From Exiguobacterium acetylicum (GTDB lineage: Bacteria > Bacillota > Bacilli > Exiguobacteriales > Exiguobacteriaceae): a stretch of DNA of 64,000 bases. Location of the stretch: the NCBI RefSeq assembly GCF_022170825.1, contig NZ_CP081878.1:2258001-2322000 (forward strand), read 5' to 3'. The position numbers and the translations under genes were made by a program. This document shows, in pieces, positions 1 through 10,412 of the stretch. The notes beneath the pieces were generated by a model, which saw only the letters and a program-made list of their open reading frames with translations, searched no databases and was not told the origin of the DNA. Position 1 is the first letter of the stretch. The number at the start of each line of letters is the position of its first letter.

Positions 1-1293
1 TCAGATCAACCGGAATTGAAACGAACGTATACGCAACGTGTCTCACTCTCGACACTTCCAAGCTTCTTATATCATGTACTCGGCTCGGAAAATCAGTTGA
101 CTCTTAATGGTGCCCCAAGCATTAAAGGAAATGTCTTTTCGACTAAACCGATTCGCTTATCACAAATTCCGTTATTCGCTTACAAAGGAACTGCTTATTC
201 GCCATCTATCGCTGGGAACTGGACAGCTAAGCCGATCATCGAAGGCGTCATTAACGTCAGCCCACCAACGCCAAATCCTGCTTTAAAACCGTTTGAGATT
301 TGTAATACGGCTGATAAGTTCTGTAGCGAATTCGTCTCTTCGTGGCAAGATGCCTCAGAACCCGTCTCCTCATGGCTTAATTCTTCCGAATTGACACGTG
401 TTGTCTCAACACCGTACGAGTTCTCGTCACTCAACTATCTCTACTCGTTCATCGAGTATTTACATCGACATAACTTACCGATTCAGGAATCAAATATCGC
501 TACAGCCGATAAACAAATCGATGTAGAAAAACTACGAACTGCATTGCCACAAACAAATGGCATTAAAATTCTTCCGATTACTGCGACAAGCACCGTATTC
601 GACGAGAGTCTGACCATCGACAATCCGAATGATAATTTGTTCGTCACTAATGCTAGTTATACAACGCCTTTATCAGCAATTTTACTTGATCAAGATATCA
701 GCTTTTCAGAAAGTCCGATTATTTTAAATGGTAATCTATCGATTCAAAGTGTGCGTACGTTGACGAATCCATTGAAGATTTCTCGCCCTTTGATCGTCAT
801 CGGAGATTTAAAAATCAGTGGAAATGTAGCGTTTAATACAACGATTTTTGTTCTTGGGAAAACGACGATTGACGACGCAAACATCTCATCGATTGAAAAC
901 AACTCGATGGTTTTGCTCAGTAAAGGCGAGTTATTGATTAACCGATTTGATAAATTTTCGCAAACGACGAACGAGATTGAAGCCTTTTTATATAGTGATG
1001 CGATGACGAACAATCGCATTTATACCGTTGGATCGAACTTATCGATTTCTGGTGGATTGTTTACGAAAGGTAATTTAACAATCAATACATTCCGTGGTAG
1101 TTTTACGACGACGACTAGTCCAACAGATTTAACAGAGTTCGTTTCCCGGATGCGTAGTTCGAGCGATCGTCAGCAATCACGTCTTCAATTGAATTACGAT
1201 GCCAATATCATTAAAAATCAACTGGCCTCACTTCCCGTAACCGATCGTATTCATCTGTACGTCGAACCACCTCAACGGAAAGATACCCAATAA
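1..1293 (+). CDS. Partial surface-type protein with beta-helix-like repeats (unrecognised)
   Basis: The reading frame is open to the left window edge; the first possible in-window start is a TTG at 16, so the true start lies outside and the gene is 5'-truncated here. About 430 residues are visible. The middle and C-terminal part (roughly residues 220-370) has short repeating strand motifs such as ILNGNLSI, LIVIGDLKISGN and VLGKTTIDD, typical of right-handed beta-helix or bactofilin/polymer-forming folds. There is no catalytic motif, and no membrane segment in the visible part. It converges on a second surface-type gene and shares a terminator with it. Many Bacillales carry competence or pilus genes near folC, so a role in a cell-surface or pilus-like structure is possible, but this is inference. 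I do not recognise the family. Confidence 0.7.
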   Translation, partial: SDQPELKRTYTQRVSLSTLPSFLYHVLGSENQLTLNGAPSIKGNVFSTKPIRLSQIPLFAYKGTAYSPSIAGNWTAKPIIEGVINVSPPTPNPALKPFEICNTADKFCSEFVSSWQDASEPVSSWLNSSELTRVVSTPYEFSSLNYLYSFIEYLHRHNLPIQESNIATADKQIDVEKLRTALPQTNGIKILPITATSTVFDESLTIDNPNDNLFVTNASYTTPLSAILLDQDISFSESPIILNGNLSIQSVRTLTNPLKISRPLIVIGDLKISGNVAFNTTIFVLGKTTIDDANISSIENNSMVLLSKGELLINRFDKFSQTTNEIEAFLYSDAMTNNRIYTVGSNLSISGGLFTKGNLTINTFRGSFTTTTSPTDLTEFVSRMRSSSDRQQSRLQLNYDANIIKNQLASLPVTDRIHLYVEPPQRKDTQ

Positions 1294-1321
1294 AAAACAC
1301 ACAGCTGCGACTGTGTGTTTT
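1294..1321. terminator. Bidirectional intrinsic terminator
   Basis: Perfect 11-bp inverted repeat AAAACACACAG / CTGTGTGTTTT around a 6-nt loop, with A and T tracts on the two sides. It sits between two convergent genes and can serve both. Confidence 0.85.
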
Positions 1322-1325
1322 CGTT

Positions 1326-3110
1326 TTAATATAAATCACTTGTATTGATTTGCGTCGGATCCTCATAAACGAGTACTTTGAAGCGAACGGACAGATCACT
1401 ACCGTTCACTTGTTTCGGTTGTAACTGATCCACTGGAGATGTTTTCGAATCATTATCCGTGTCAATTTTGACCGTTTCAAGAGCTGTCAACCGGACATAA
1501 ACTTTTCCACGTGATTTCCCTTTAATCATCGGTCGATTAGCGGTATTCGATGGTACGATTTCAATCGCATCCGTATCGCCTGATTCAATCGTTAAACGAT
1601 AACCAGAAAACCATGTCGGAATGGCGTTACTTCCTGCTTGATCCCGGAATCCATACAGAGGTGTTGCATTCGAGCCAACTTGAACTTTCAACTCGTTTGC
1701 ACTTAATGAAACTCCATCTTCAATGATCTTCAGTTTCTTCTCGACAGTACTGCCGGAGAAATCTTTTAGTCCAATCGTCACCGTGACTTCATTGGCACTT
1801 GCTTTAGCATTCAAAGGTACCGTAAATAAATTCGTCGGTGAGGTAACAGGAAGAGCCGCAGGAAGTGATGACGTAACCGTGTACGTGAATGGTTTAGTCG
1901 GTGTGAACGATTGATTCTCTTGTGTCACAAGACGAAATGCAAGGGTATCCGATTGATTTACTTTGATCTCCTTTTTCAAGGAATCGGCAAATGATCCCGC
2001 TAAGACGATTTTTGGTAACTTTACAGCAATCGGTACAGAATGATTCAAGGAAATCGACGTACCATTGAGCTTCTTGAAATCTGAGAATACAGTTGTCACG
2101 TTAATCACAGATGATTCTTTCGGTCGAACGCCGGAAAGACTTGTCGTGATTTGTGGTGCAGTATTAGTCGGTGTACTAAACGTTAAATAGCTTGTATCCG
2201 TCGTAAAAGTCGACTTCGTATTGGAAAATGCTTCACTCCATTTGAACGTATAAGCAGCTGTTTCATTGACATACAAATCGGACCTAGAACTACTTAGTGT
2301 CGGTCGATTGTAGAGTTGAAGTGTTGCAGTCTCGAACGGTGTCTCATACTCGATCAATGAGCTATCCGATGTACATTTTTTGTGATCAGGAAATTTACAA
2401 TAGCCCCATGCATTCCCGTTCGGACGTTTCATTGATTGATTTACGGATGCTGTCGAATTAAACAGCGCTTGTGTCCCGTTAAACGTAACCGTTCCAGCTT
2501 TTGATGCTGTTCGTAATATGAAACGCCAAGTCAGTGTGTTTCCTGAAGTCTTACTAATCAGTTTCCCATTTTCATCATAGCGAACAACATAGGGATCCCA
2601 TGACTTAATTGCTCCATTCCCACTTTTCCCGGCGCGTACCGGTTCAAATTCTACGACATGCGGGAAATGCAATATTACTTTTTGTTGTGTTGTCGTGTTA
2701 TTTATTTTTTCAAAGAAGACCGTCTTCCCGTCTTGGATTAAATCAGTTGAAGCTAACAGCTTCGTACTTAGACCTTCCATGACAACCCCTTCAAACGTAA
2801 ATCCCTCCGGTAGAAGTTCTTCGAAATTGAGCTCCCCGATCGCGAACGTCCCAGACTTCGAGTTTCCACAATTACCGGTAATGTATTTTTGACCAATCCG
2901 ATTTAATTCAATCGAATAGTCCATAGCGACTAGATCGTCATCGCTGTTAGGCGTTGTGTTTTTCACGAATGCTTTTTGAACGTTTAAATCGCGGGAGGCA
3001 ATTGGTGTTCCATTATCGAAACAACTGTTTTTCGCACTCGTGTAACCGAGACCTATACCGAGTAAAAAGACGATGAATACAAGTGAAGCCAGAAGTTTAT
3101 AAGTTTTCAT
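1326..3110 (-). CDS. Secreted or membrane-anchored surface protein, unrecognised
   Basis: 594 residues from the ATG at 3110, which has AAGGAG at 3119-3124 eight bases ahead; a TTG directly upstream (3113) is the alternative. Residues 4-26 form a hydrophobic signal or anchor (LLASLVFIVFLLGIGLGYTSA) after a lysine, so the rest is extracytoplasmic. The remainder is rich in Thr, Ser and Asn, with alternating strand-like segments suggesting several Ig-like or beta-sandwich domains (for example around 275-345 and 380-460). Four cysteines (near residues 30, 81, 240 and 248) could form disulfides. No LPXTG motif or C-terminal anchor is present. The gene is convergent with the beta-helix-like gene and may act with it at the cell surface. 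Function unknown. Confidence 0.7.
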   Translation of the reverse strand: MKTYKLLASLVFIVFLLGIGLGYTSAKNSCFDNGTPIASRDLNVQKAFVKNTTPNSDDDLVAMDYSIELNRIGQKYITGNCGNSKSGTFAIGELNFEELLPEGFTFEGVVMEGLSTKLLASTDLIQDGKTVFFEKINNTTTQQKVILHFPHVVEFEPVRAGKSGNGAIKSWDPYVVRYDENGKLISKTSGNTLTWRFILRTASKAGTVTFNGTQALFNSTASVNQSMKRPNGNAWGYCKFPDHKKCTSDSSLIEYETPFETATLQLYNRPTLSSSRSDLYVNETAAYTFKWSEAFSNTKSTFTTDTSYLTFSTPTNTAPQITTSLSGVRPKESSVINVTTVFSDFKKLNGTSISLNHSVPIAVKLPKIVLAGSFADSLKKEIKVNQSDTLAFRLVTQENQSFTPTKPFTYTVTSSLPAALPVTSPTNLFTVPLNAKASANEVTVTIGLKDFSGSTVEKKLKIIEDGVSLSANELKVQVGSNATPLYGFRDQAGSNAIPTWFSGYRLTIESGDTDAIEIVPSNTANRPMIKGKSRGKVYVRLTALETVKIDTDNDSKTSPVDQLQPKQVNGSDLSVRFKVLVYEDPTQINTSDLY

Positions 3111-3183
3111 CAAGGACGCTCCTTGTACATGAATTTTATAATGACACTATTACTTCATTGTACGCCCTTTCACGACTTTTTAC

Positions 3184-4413
3184 CTATTTTTTAATTAATT
3201 CCCAGTATCTTCGTACTTCACTAATAAAATAGAGCGATCCCGTCACGACATATGTTCGCTCTGCGCTTAATTGATTGAAGAATGCTTCGACCGTCGTTAC
3301 GTTGGCTCCGTCTTGTTTTAACTCATCGAGTGTCCGCGCTCGCGGAAAATCAAATGTCGTCTCGTAAATATCTGGTGTGATGTTGCGTAACTGCTCAAGC
3401 ATCGCTGTCCGGTCTTTATCACGCAATATTGAACAGAGTAATGTCACCGGTTTTGATTCTTCCTTTAACCGTTCGACGAGTGCTGTGATGCCTTCCGGGT
3501 TGTGTGCACCGTCGAGAATGATCCGTGGTTTGCGCGAGATGATTTCAAACCGCCCCGGATGTTTTGCTTCCCGTAACCCTTTTCGGATCGCCGCTTTCGA
3601 CCATCCGAGTCGTCGCGCACAAATAACAGCGTTCGCTGCATTATGGACTTGATGATGACCTTCTAGACCTAAGCGGGTCTCTGGAATCCCATCATATGTC
3701 GCCCAAGTCCCCGTCTCTTTTAAGCGGTAACGGATGATTGCTTCCTGACTCCATTTCAACGTCGCATTCCGGTCACCACAATACGCCATTAAAGGCACCG
3801 TCAGTTCTTCCTGCAGTTTCCCGGCAATGACCGGCGTCCCTTGTTTGATGATGCCGAACTTCTGTAAAGCAATCTCTTGGAGCGTATCTCCGAGAATCGC
3901 TTGATGATCGTGCCCGATCGACGTGATGATCGCTGCGACCGGCTTCTTGAAAACATTCGTCGAATCATACAATCCACCGAGTCCGACTTCATAAATGACG
4001 AAATCGGGACGAATCTGATCAAAATAATAGAAAGCAAGTCCTGTTAATGCCTCGAACTCAGTGACCGTACCGAGTGCCGGATCGATGTGCTGGATAGCAG
4101 CTTGAACAGCGATCGCAGCTGCGACGAGATCATCTTCTGCAATCGGTACCCCGTTCAACATGATCCGTTCCTCGAACTGAATGATATACGGCGACGTAAA
4201 CGTCCCGATTCGTAATCCTTCCGCAATTCCCATCTCACGTAAGAACGCAACCGTCGATCCTTTTCCGTTCGTGCCAGCGACATGAATCGTTGGAATCGCG
4301 TCCGGGTCAATCTGTAATTCCAGTAACATCGCCTGCATCCGTTCAAGACCTGGTTTGACGCCGAATGCTAGTAAGCTCGATAACCATTCCAATACATCTT
4401 CTCGCGTCCTCAT
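3184..4413 (-). CDS. folC: Folylpolyglutamate synthase / dihydrofolate synthase
   Basis: 409 residues, close to the usual 410-430. FolC adds glutamate to folates in the cytosol with ATP, retaining the cofactor in the cell. The Mur-ligase-type P-loop GTNGKGS is at residues 47-53, followed by TSPYI (folate-binding region), the GHDH metal/loop motif near 170 and LDGAHNPEG near 300. AAAGGAG (4422-4428) precedes the ATG by eight bases. It lies downstream of valS, as in Bacillus subtilis, but a strong terminator after valS ends only a base before its ribosome binding site, so its expression needs read-through or a promoter inside the valS end. No comC follows it here. Confidence 0.93.
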   Translation of the reverse strand: MRTREDVLEWLSSLLAFGVKPGLERMQAMLLELQIDPDAIPTIHVAGTNGKGSTVAFLREMGIAEGLRIGTFTSPYIIQFEERIMLNGVPIAEDDLVAAAIAVQAAIQHIDPALGTVTEFEALTGLAFYYFDQIRPDFVIYEVGLGGLYDSTNVFKKPVAAIITSIGHDHQAILGDTLQEIALQKFGIIKQGTPVIAGKLQEELTVPLMAYCGDRNATLKWSQEAIIRYRLKETGTWATYDGIPETRLGLEGHHQVHNAANAVICARRLGWSKAAIRKGLREAKHPGRFEIISRKPRIILDGAHNPEGITALVERLKEESKPVTLLCSILRDKDRTAMLEQLRNITPDIYETTFDFPRARTLDELKQDGANVTTVEAFFNQLSAERTYVVTGSLYFISEVRRYWELIKK

Positions 4414-4428
4414 GCTGTTCGCTCCTTT

Positions 4429-4459
4429 AAAAAAAGTGGCTCAAGGAGACTTGAGCCAC
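4429..4459 (-). terminator. Intrinsic terminator after valS, abutting the folC ribosome binding site
   Basis: On the minus strand a perfect 10-bp stem GTGGCTCAAG/CTTGAGCCAC (4436-4459) with a 4-nt loop is followed by seven T (4429-4435). The folC ribosome binding site AAAGGAG begins at the next base. Confidence 0.9.
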
Positions 4460-4467
4460 TGCTGTTA

Positions 4468-7104
4468 TTAGTGTGAGAGTTCGTTGATGCGTGCTTCGAC
4501 AGCTTGACGTTTTTCCGTGTAGTCAAGTGCCTTCGCTTTTTCTTCATCAATGACATGTGCCGGTGCTTTACCGACGAAGCCAGGGTTGTTGAGTTTTTTC
4601 TCGACCCGTTCGACTTCTTTCGTATATTTGACGAGTTCCTTGTTCAAACGGGCAATTTCTTCCTCGATGTTGATCAAGTCCGCGAGCGGGATGAACAATT
4701 CTGCTCCCGTCACGATCGCACTCATCGCTTTTTCAGGTGCTGGCATCTGTTCTTCGATCCGGAGTTCAGATGCGTTCGTGAATTTTTGCAAGTACGAGCT
4801 GTTTGACGACAAGTCGTCTTGAACGCGTGCATCGTTCGTCGAGATGAACAATTGAATCTGTTTCGACATCGGTGCGTTGACTTCAGCGCGGATATTACGA
4901 ACTGAACGGATGACATTCTGAACTGCCTCGAACGCTGGAACAGCTTCCGGGAAGTCGAGTGACGCATTACGTGTTGGCCATGCGGCACGTGTGATCGTTT
5001 CTCCCTCGTGCGGTAAGTGCTGCCAAATTTCTTCCGTGATGAACGGCATAAATGGATGCATCAGACGCATGATCCGGTCGAGTGTATACGCGAGAACCGA
5101 ACGTGTCGTCTGCTTCGCTGCTTCGTCTTCCCCGTTGAGTGGTAACTTCGCCATCTCGATGTACCAGTTACAGAAGTCTTCCCAGATGAAGTGATAGAGA
5201 ATACGCCCTGCTTCACCAAACTCGTATTTATCCGACAGACGTGTCACGTCGTCGATCGTCGTCTGTAAACGTGTCAGGATCCACTTGTCTGCTAGTGATT
5301 TCTCACCTGTCAAATCGATCTGATCGAACGTTAGACCGTCCATATTCATCAAAGCAAAACGGCTTGCGTTCCACAATTTGTTCGAGAAGTTCCATGTTGC
5401 TTCGATTTTTTCCCAGTAGAAGCGGAGGTCATTTCCTGGCGTCGATCCTGTTGTTAAGAACCAACGCAGTGAATCGGCACCGTACTTCTCGATGACATCC
5501 ATAGGATCAATCCCGTTCCCGAGTGATTTCGACATCTTACGTCCTTCCGAATCACGAATCAATCCGTGGATCAAGACGTCTTGGAATGGACGTTGTCCCG
5601 TGAATTCATACGATTGGAAGATCATCCGTGATACCCAGAAAGCGATGATGTCATAACCCGTAACGAGTGTTGATGTTGGGAAGTATTTTTGATAATCCGC
5701 TGCGTCTGTGTTCGGCCAACCCATCGTTGAGAACGGCCAGAGCGCTGACGAGAACCATGTATCGAGGACATCGTTGTCTTGCTCCCAGTTCTCGATGTCA
5801 GTTGGTGCTTCTTTACCAACGTAAACTTCGCCTGTTTCTTTATGGTACCAAGCCGGAATCCGGTGTCCCCACCACAATTGACGGCTGACACACCAGTCAC
5901 GGATGTTTTCCATCCAGCGTACATACGTGTTTTCAAAGCGTTGTGGAACGAAGTTGACCTTGTCTGGTCCTTGTTGTTCCTCGAGTGCTTTTTGCGCGAG
6001 TGGTTCCATTTTGACGAACCATTGGAGTGAAAGATACGGCTCAACGATCGCGTCTGAACGCTCCGAGTGACCGACAGAGTGCAAGTGTGGTTCGATTTTG
6101 ATTAGAACACCTTCTGCTTTTAAATCTTCAACGATTTGTTTCCGGCATTCGAAGCGATCCATACCTTCGTATTTCCCTGCGTTCTCGTTCATCGTTCCAT
6201 CTTCATTCATGACGAGGACACGTGGTAACTCGTGACGATTACCGACTTCGAAGTCGTTCGGGTCGTGGGCTGGTGTAATCTTCACGACACCTGTACCGAA
6301 CTCCATATCGACATAATCATCGGCAACGATCGGAATCTCGCGACCAACGATTGGTAACGTGATTGTTTTTCCGACGAGGTGAGCGTACCGCTCATCTTTC
6401 GGGTTCACGGCAATCGCTGTATCACCGAGCATCGTCTCGGGACGCGTCGTCGCCAGTTCCACGTGACCTGAACCGTCCGTTAATGGATAGCTAAAGTGGT
6501 AGAACGCACCTTCGATATCTTTATAGATGACCTCGATATCCGAGATCGCTGTTTTTGTTGCCGGGTCCCAGTTGACGATGTATTCGCCGCGGTAGATCAA
6601 GCCTTTTTCGTAAAGTTTCACGAAGACTTCCTGAACTGCTTCTGACAATCCTTCGTCAAGCGTGAAGCGTTCACGCGAGTAATCGAGTCCGAGACCAAGT
6701 TTTGCCCATTGTGCACGGATCGTTGACGCGTACTCTTCTTTCCATGCCCATGATTGCTCGAGGAATTTCTCACGACCCATTTCAAGACGTGATTGTCCTT
6801 CTGCCCGCAGTTTTTGTTCGACTTTTGCTTGCGTCGCGATACCGGCATGGTCCATTCCTGGTAGATAAAGGACGTCAAATCCTTGCATCCGCTTCATCCG
6901 TGTCAGCATGTCTTGTAACGTCGTGTCCCATGCGTGACCAAGGTGCAATTTACCTGTGACGTTCGGTGGTGGAATGACGATCGTGTACGGCTCTTTTTCT
7001 GGATCCTGATCGGCTTTGAAATAGTCACCTTTCACCCAAAAGTCGTACCATTTTTCTTCCGTTGCCTGCGGATCATACTTCGTTGGCATTGATAATTCCT
7101 GCAT
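4468..7104 (-). CDS. valS: Valyl-tRNA synthetase
   Basis: 878 residues, matching the roughly 880 of Bacillus ValS. It charges tRNA-Val in the cytosol and edits misactivated threonine. The class I HIGH motif appears as HLGHAWD within the PPPNVTGK context near residue 50, and the KMSKS loop is present as [11 protein letters not shown] near 525. The C-terminal tail (about 805-878) is a Lys/Glu-rich coiled coil typical of bacterial ValRS. The start is the ATG at 7104, with AAGGGAG upstream; an earlier in-frame ATG at 7126-7128 falls directly after the T-box terminator and is rejected because it has no ribosome binding site. Expression should be induced by uncharged tRNA-Val through the T-box leader. 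Confidence 0.96.
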   Translation of the reverse strand: MQELSMPTKYDPQATEEKWYDFWVKGDYFKADQDPEKEPYTIVIPPPNVTGKLHLGHAWDTTLQDMLTRMKRMQGFDVLYLPGMDHAGIATQAKVEQKLRAEGQSRLEMGREKFLEQSWAWKEEYASTIRAQWAKLGLGLDYSRERFTLDEGLSEAVQEVFVKLYEKGLIYRGEYIVNWDPATKTAISDIEVIYKDIEGAFYHFSYPLTDGSGHVELATTRPETMLGDTAIAVNPKDERYAHLVGKTITLPIVGREIPIVADDYVDMEFGTGVVKITPAHDPNDFEVGNRHELPRVLVMNEDGTMNENAGKYEGMDRFECRKQIVEDLKAEGVLIKIEPHLHSVGHSERSDAIVEPYLSLQWFVKMEPLAQKALEEQQGPDKVNFVPQRFENTYVRWMENIRDWCVSRQLWWGHRIPAWYHKETGEVYVGKEAPTDIENWEQDNDVLDTWFSSALWPFSTMGWPNTDAADYQKYFPTSTLVTGYDIIAFWVSRMIFQSYEFTGQRPFQDVLIHGLIRDSEGRKMSKSLGNGIDPMDVIEKYGADSLRWFLTTGSTPGNDLRFYWEKIEATWNFSNKLWNASRFALMNMDGLTFDQIDLTGEKSLADKWILTRLQTTIDDVTRLSDKYEFGEAGRILYHFIWEDFCNWYIEMAKLPLNGEDEAAKQTTRSVLAYTLDRIMRLMHPFMPFITEEIWQHLPHEGETITRAAWPTRNASLDFPEAVPAFEAVQNVIRSVRNIRAEVNAPMSKQIQLFISTNDARVQDDLSSNSSYLQKFTNASELRIEEQMPAPEKAMSAIVTGAELFIPLADLINIEEEIARLNKELVKYTKEVERVEKKLNNPGFVGKAPAHVIDEEKAKALDYTEKRQAVEARINELSH

Positions 7105-7130
7105 CCTGATCGCTCCCTTTTTGTCCATAA

Positions 7131-7400
7131 TAAAAACGGCTTCTCTCGTCCTATGCTAAGGACGAAAGAAAGCCGTTGCTTTTTTCCGCGGTACCACCTT
7201 AGTTCATCCAAAATCGGATGCCCTCGAGCCACGTAACGTGTGGAGGACGGATATCGCTCGTAAGACTCACGATACCAGCTCGTGGGGTGACCTTCCTCCT
7301 GTTCGCCCGTCACATCTTTCAGCCAAGGATGTGTTCTCTACGCCGGTACGAATACAGGACTACTCTTCCCGTCATCGCTGTTGCCATTTTCTTCTTTACT
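7131..7400 (-). promoter_or_regulatory. T-box leader of valS
   Basis: A minus-strand leader of about 270 nt. The conserved T-box core AAGGTGGTACCGCGG is at 7186-7200. It is followed by a long terminator hairpin whose arms AACGGCTTTC... and ...GAAGCCGTT span 7135-7177 and end in a T run (7131-7136). Upstream, an AGTA-type motif (GAAGAGTAG) and paired segments fit stem I. The candidate specifier is GTC (Val) at 7289-7291 in the context GAAGGTCACC; the pheS leader has TTC followed by the same AC. Uncharged tRNA-Val should pair with the T-box bulge and favour the antiterminator. Confidence 0.93.
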
Positions 7401-7401
7401 C

Positions 7402-7431
7402 ATTTTAGCCGAGACTTCAAGTAATCGTCAA
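7402..7431 (-). promoter_or_regulatory. Sigma-A type promoter for the valS leader
   Basis: Minus-strand TTGACG (7426-7431), 18-bp spacer, TAAAAT (7402-7407). It lies immediately after the hemL stop codon and just ahead of the T-box leader. Confidence 0.75.
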
Positions 7432-7438
7432 GAACTGC

Positions 7439-8749
7439 TTAACGACCAAATTCAACTTGGAGTTCTTGGAACGTCAATTCGACGGCTTCAATCGTCCGTT
7501 CGATGTCTTCGTCCGTATGGGCGATCGACAGGAAGAGACCTTCGAATTGTGACGGTGGTAAGAAGACACCACGCGCCGCCATCTTTTGATAATACGAACG
7601 GAACATCTCAAGGTTCGATGTTTTCGCTTTTTCGAAGTTCGTGACGCGTTCATCCGTAAAGAAGACACCGAACATCGCGCCTGCGCGGTTCGTCGTCAGC
7701 GGAATGTTATATTTCGCTGCAGCGTTCAGGTAGCCTTCTGACAGACGGCTCGCTTTCCGGTCGAACTCTTCATAGTGTTCTGGTTTCAATTGTGTCAGTG
7801 TCGCTAGACCCGCTGCCATCGCGAGTGGGTTCCCGGATAACGTACCCGCTTGATAGATTGGACCTTGTGGTGCGATCTGTTCCATGATGTCACGACGTCC
7901 GCCGTAAGCACCGACTGGCATTCCGCCGCCGATGACTTTTCCGAGACACGTGATGTCTGGAGTGACACCGAAGTGTCCTTGCGCACAATGGAAGCCGACA
8001 CGGAACCCAGTCATGACTTCGTCAAAGATCAATAAAGCGCCGTTTTCCGATGTGATCTCTCGTAAGCCTTCGAGGAATCCTGGTTCTGGTGGGACGAAGC
8101 CCATGTTCCCAGCAGCCGGTTCGACGATGACACCGGCGATATCGTCGCCGTGTTTTTCGAACGCAATCCGAACAGCGTCTAAATCGTTGTACGGAACCGT
8201 CAACGTCATGCTCGCGATTTGCGCCGGAACCCCTGGTGAATCCGGTAGTCCGAGTGTCGCGACACCTGAACCTGCTTTGATTAAGAGCGAGTCACCATGA
8301 CCGTGGTAACAGCCTTCGAACTTGAGGATTTTCGTCCGACCTGTATAGCCACGCGCAAGACGAAGCGCTGCCATCGTTGCTTCTGTCCCTGAGTTGACCA
8401 TCCGAACGACTTCGACTGACGGTACACGGCTGATGACGACTTCCGCCATAGCCGATTCGATTTCCGTTGGTGTCCCGTAACTCCAGCCACGTGTTGCCTG
8501 TTCTTGGATCGCCGACGTGACGATTGGATCAGCATGCCCGAGGATCATCGGTCCCCATGACAAGACGTAATCGATATACTCTTTTCCATCGATATCATAG
8601 AGCTTTGAGCCTTTTGCGTGATCTGCAAAGATCGGTGTCATCCCGACCGATTTATACGCTCGTACCGGGCTGTTGACGCCACCCGGCATGAGCGGGAGGG
8701 CCCGCTCGAATGCTGCTTTTGATTTTGAGTTCTGGTTAATTAAGCTCAT
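7439..8749 (-). CDS. hemL: Glutamate-1-semialdehyde 2,1-aminomutase
   Basis: 436 residues (family about 430). It isomerises glutamate-1-semialdehyde to 5-aminolevulinate with PLP, the second step of the C5 haem pathway. The PLP lysine lies in [17 protein letters not shown] near residue 265; substrate and PLP motifs NSGTEA and EPAAGNMG are present. The ATG at 8749 is chosen because GGAGGGG precedes it by a good distance and it overlaps the hemB stop as ATGA, implying translational coupling; a longer in-frame start 8 codons upstream has no such support. It is the last gene of hemA-C-D-B-L. Confidence 0.95.
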   Translation of the reverse strand: MSLINQNSKSKAAFERALPLMPGGVNSPVRAYKSVGMTPIFADHAKGSKLYDIDGKEYIDYVLSWGPMILGHADPIVTSAIQEQATRGWSYGTPTEIESAMAEVVISRVPSVEVVRMVNSGTEATMAALRLARGYTGRTKILKFEGCYHGHGDSLLIKAGSGVATLGLPDSPGVPAQIASMTLTVPYNDLDAVRIAFEKHGDDIAGVIVEPAAGNMGFVPPEPGFLEGLREITSENGALLIFDEVMTGFRVGFHCAQGHFGVTPDITCLGKVIGGGMPVGAYGGRRDIMEQIAPQGPIYQAGTLSGNPLAMAAGLATLTQLKPEHYEEFDRKASRLSEGYLNAAAKYNIPLTTNRAGAMFGVFFTDERVTNFEKAKTSNLEMFRSYYQKMAARGVFLPPSQFEGLFLSIAHTDEDIERTIEAVELTFQELQVEFGR

Positions 8750-9735
8750 TTCGACCCCTCCAGGTAACGACAAATGTCTTTTGCGAAATAGGTGATGATT
8801 AAATCAGCGCCTGCTCGTTTAAAGCCAAGCATCGTCTCAAGGACGATTCGTTCTTCGTCGATCCAACCGTTCAAGGCTGCTGCTTTCACCATGGCATACT
8901 CACCTGATACGTTATACGCAACGATCGGTAAATCGATCCGCTCGCGCACATCACGAATGATGTCCATGAACGCGAGTGCTGGTTTGACTATCATGAAGTC
9001 AGCTCCTTGATCAACGTCCGCTGTTGCTTCGCGGAACGCTTCACGACGGTTTGCTGGGTCCATTTGATAGCCTTTCCGGTCGCCTTCTCCCGGTGCCGAG
9101 TTTGCCGCATCGCGGAATGGACCATAATAAGCAGACGCATATTTAACGCCGTAGCTCATGACAGGAATGTGGCTAAAGCCGTTCTCGTCCAACCCTTGGC
9201 GAATCGCTGCGACGAATCCGTCCATCATCGATGATGGAGCGATGACGTCAGCACCAGCCCGTGCTTGCGAGATCGCTGTTTTGACGTGGAGCGGTAATGA
9301 TGCATCATTATCGACCGTACCGTCAGCGACGATCCCACAGTGACCCGTCGACGTATACTCACATAAGCATGTGTCGGCAATGACCGTTAGCTGCGGAGCA
9401 ACCTTCTTAACGAGACGTGTCGCTTCTTGAACGATCCCATGATCGTGAAACGCACCTGATCCTTGCTCGTCTTTTAAATGGTCGTGCGGAACACCGAATA
9501 AGATGACCGATTCGATTCCAAGTGCGACGACTTCTTCAATCTCAGCCGTCAAGTGATCGAGTGATAAGTTAAAGACGCCAGGCATCGAGCTGACTTCCCG
9601 TTTGATATCTTCACCTTCAGCGACGAAGATTGGATAAATCAAATCCGATTTATGCAATTGATTCTCGCGGACGAGTGACCGGAGTGATGCGGTATGACGT
9701 AAACGACGGTGACGTGCGTATTCTAATGTGTTCAT
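8746..9735 (-). CDS. hemB: Porphobilinogen synthase (5-aminolevulinate dehydratase)
   Basis: 329 residues, normal length. It condenses two 5-aminolevulinate molecules to porphobilinogen. The cysteine triad of zinc-dependent enzymes is present (Cys123, Cys125 and Cys133 in [14 protein letters not shown]), and the two active-site lysines are seen at Lys196 ([13 protein letters not shown]) and Lys249 (MIVKPALAF). TGAGGAGG stands ahead of the ATG; the start overlaps the hemD stop by ATGA and the stop overlaps the hemL start in the same way, so the three are translationally linked. Confidence 0.96.
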   Translation of the reverse strand: MNTLEYARHRRLRHTASLRSLVRENQLHKSDLIYPIFVAEGEDIKREVSSMPGVFNLSLDHLTAEIEEVVALGIESVILFGVPHDHLKDEQGSGAFHDHGIVQEATRLVKKVAPQLTVIADTCLCEYTSTGHCGIVADGTVDNDASLPLHVKTAISQARAGADVIAPSSMMDGFVAAIRQGLDENGFSHIPVMSYGVKYASAYYGPFRDAANSAPGEGDRKGYQMDPANRREAFREATADVDQGADFMIVKPALAFMDIIRDVRERIDLPIVAYNVSGEYAMVKAAALNGWIDEERIVLETMLGFKRAGADLIITYFAKDICRYLEGSK

Positions 9736-10412
9736 GCTGATTCCTCCTCAATGATACGATCAATCATGCCATCGACCGTGAATTCACGGGCGACATGAAT
9801 CGGTTGAAGTCCGGCTGCTTTCGCTGCTTGCTCTGTGATCGTCCCGATAACGATGAATGTCGCCTGCGGGGCTAACGGAGCAATCGCTTCGACAGCGGAA
9901 GGACTCTGCAGTCCAATATAGGTGACAGTTTTGACAAGTGCTTCAGGTAGTCGACGTGTGACGGTTTCATAAGTGATGATATCCTCAATCGTAAATCGAT
10001 TCAGTTTCCGTAACTGATCGACTGGTGCTTGACGCGACCGATTCCCCCGCGCAAACACAATACGATCACCGTCAGACAAGTATGGTCCAAGCTCTTCGAC
10101 GAGCGCATCTCCTGTAAAAGTCGAAGGTACGAAATCGGCTTGTCTTCCGTACTTTAAAAGCACGTCCGCCGTCTTTCGACCGACGACTGCGATCTTGGTC
10201 TGTGTTAATTCAGGCAACGCGTCAGCAATCCGGTGGACACCATTCGGACTTGTCACGATGAGCCAATCAATTCCCTGCGGTAACGTAAACGAAACAGGTC
10301 GCGTTTCAATGACCGGATAGTGTACACTCTCAATCGCAAATGCGTGTAGTCGAGCCACCTGCTCGTTCGTCAGTGGTCGACTCCCTGTAAACAGAACCTG
10401 CTTATAAGTCAT
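9732..10412 (-). CDS. hemD: Uroporphyrinogen-III synthase
   Basis: 226 residues from the ATG at 10412 ([14 protein letters not shown]), short for the family (about 250-260) but complete. It closes and inverts ring D of hydroxymethylbilane. Family sequence conservation is weak; recognisable parts are the N-terminal FTGSRPL strand, [12 protein letters not shown] near 60 and the C-terminal [12 protein letters not shown]. The start lies 11 bases inside the hemC 3' end and lacks a strong ribosome binding site, consistent with coupling to hemC. An open frame extends upstream within hemC but that part has no HemD resemblance. Confidence 0.88.
   Translation of the reverse strand: MTYKQVLFTGSRPLTNEQVARLHAFAIESVHYPVIETRPVSFTLPQGIDWLIVTSPNGVHRIADALPELTQTKIAVVGRKTADVLLKYGRQADFVPSTFTGDALVEELGPYLSDGDRIVFARGNRSRQAPVDQLRKLNRFTIEDIITYETVTRRLPEALVKTVTYIGLQSPSAVEAIAPLAPQATFIVIGTITEQAAKAAGLQPIHVAREFTVDGMIDRIIEEESA

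Noticed and set aside
7105-7128. Earlier in-frame ATG for valS at 7126-7128
   Set aside because: It lies directly after the T-box terminator without a ribosome binding site; the ATG at 7104 has AAGGGAG and fits the family N-terminus.
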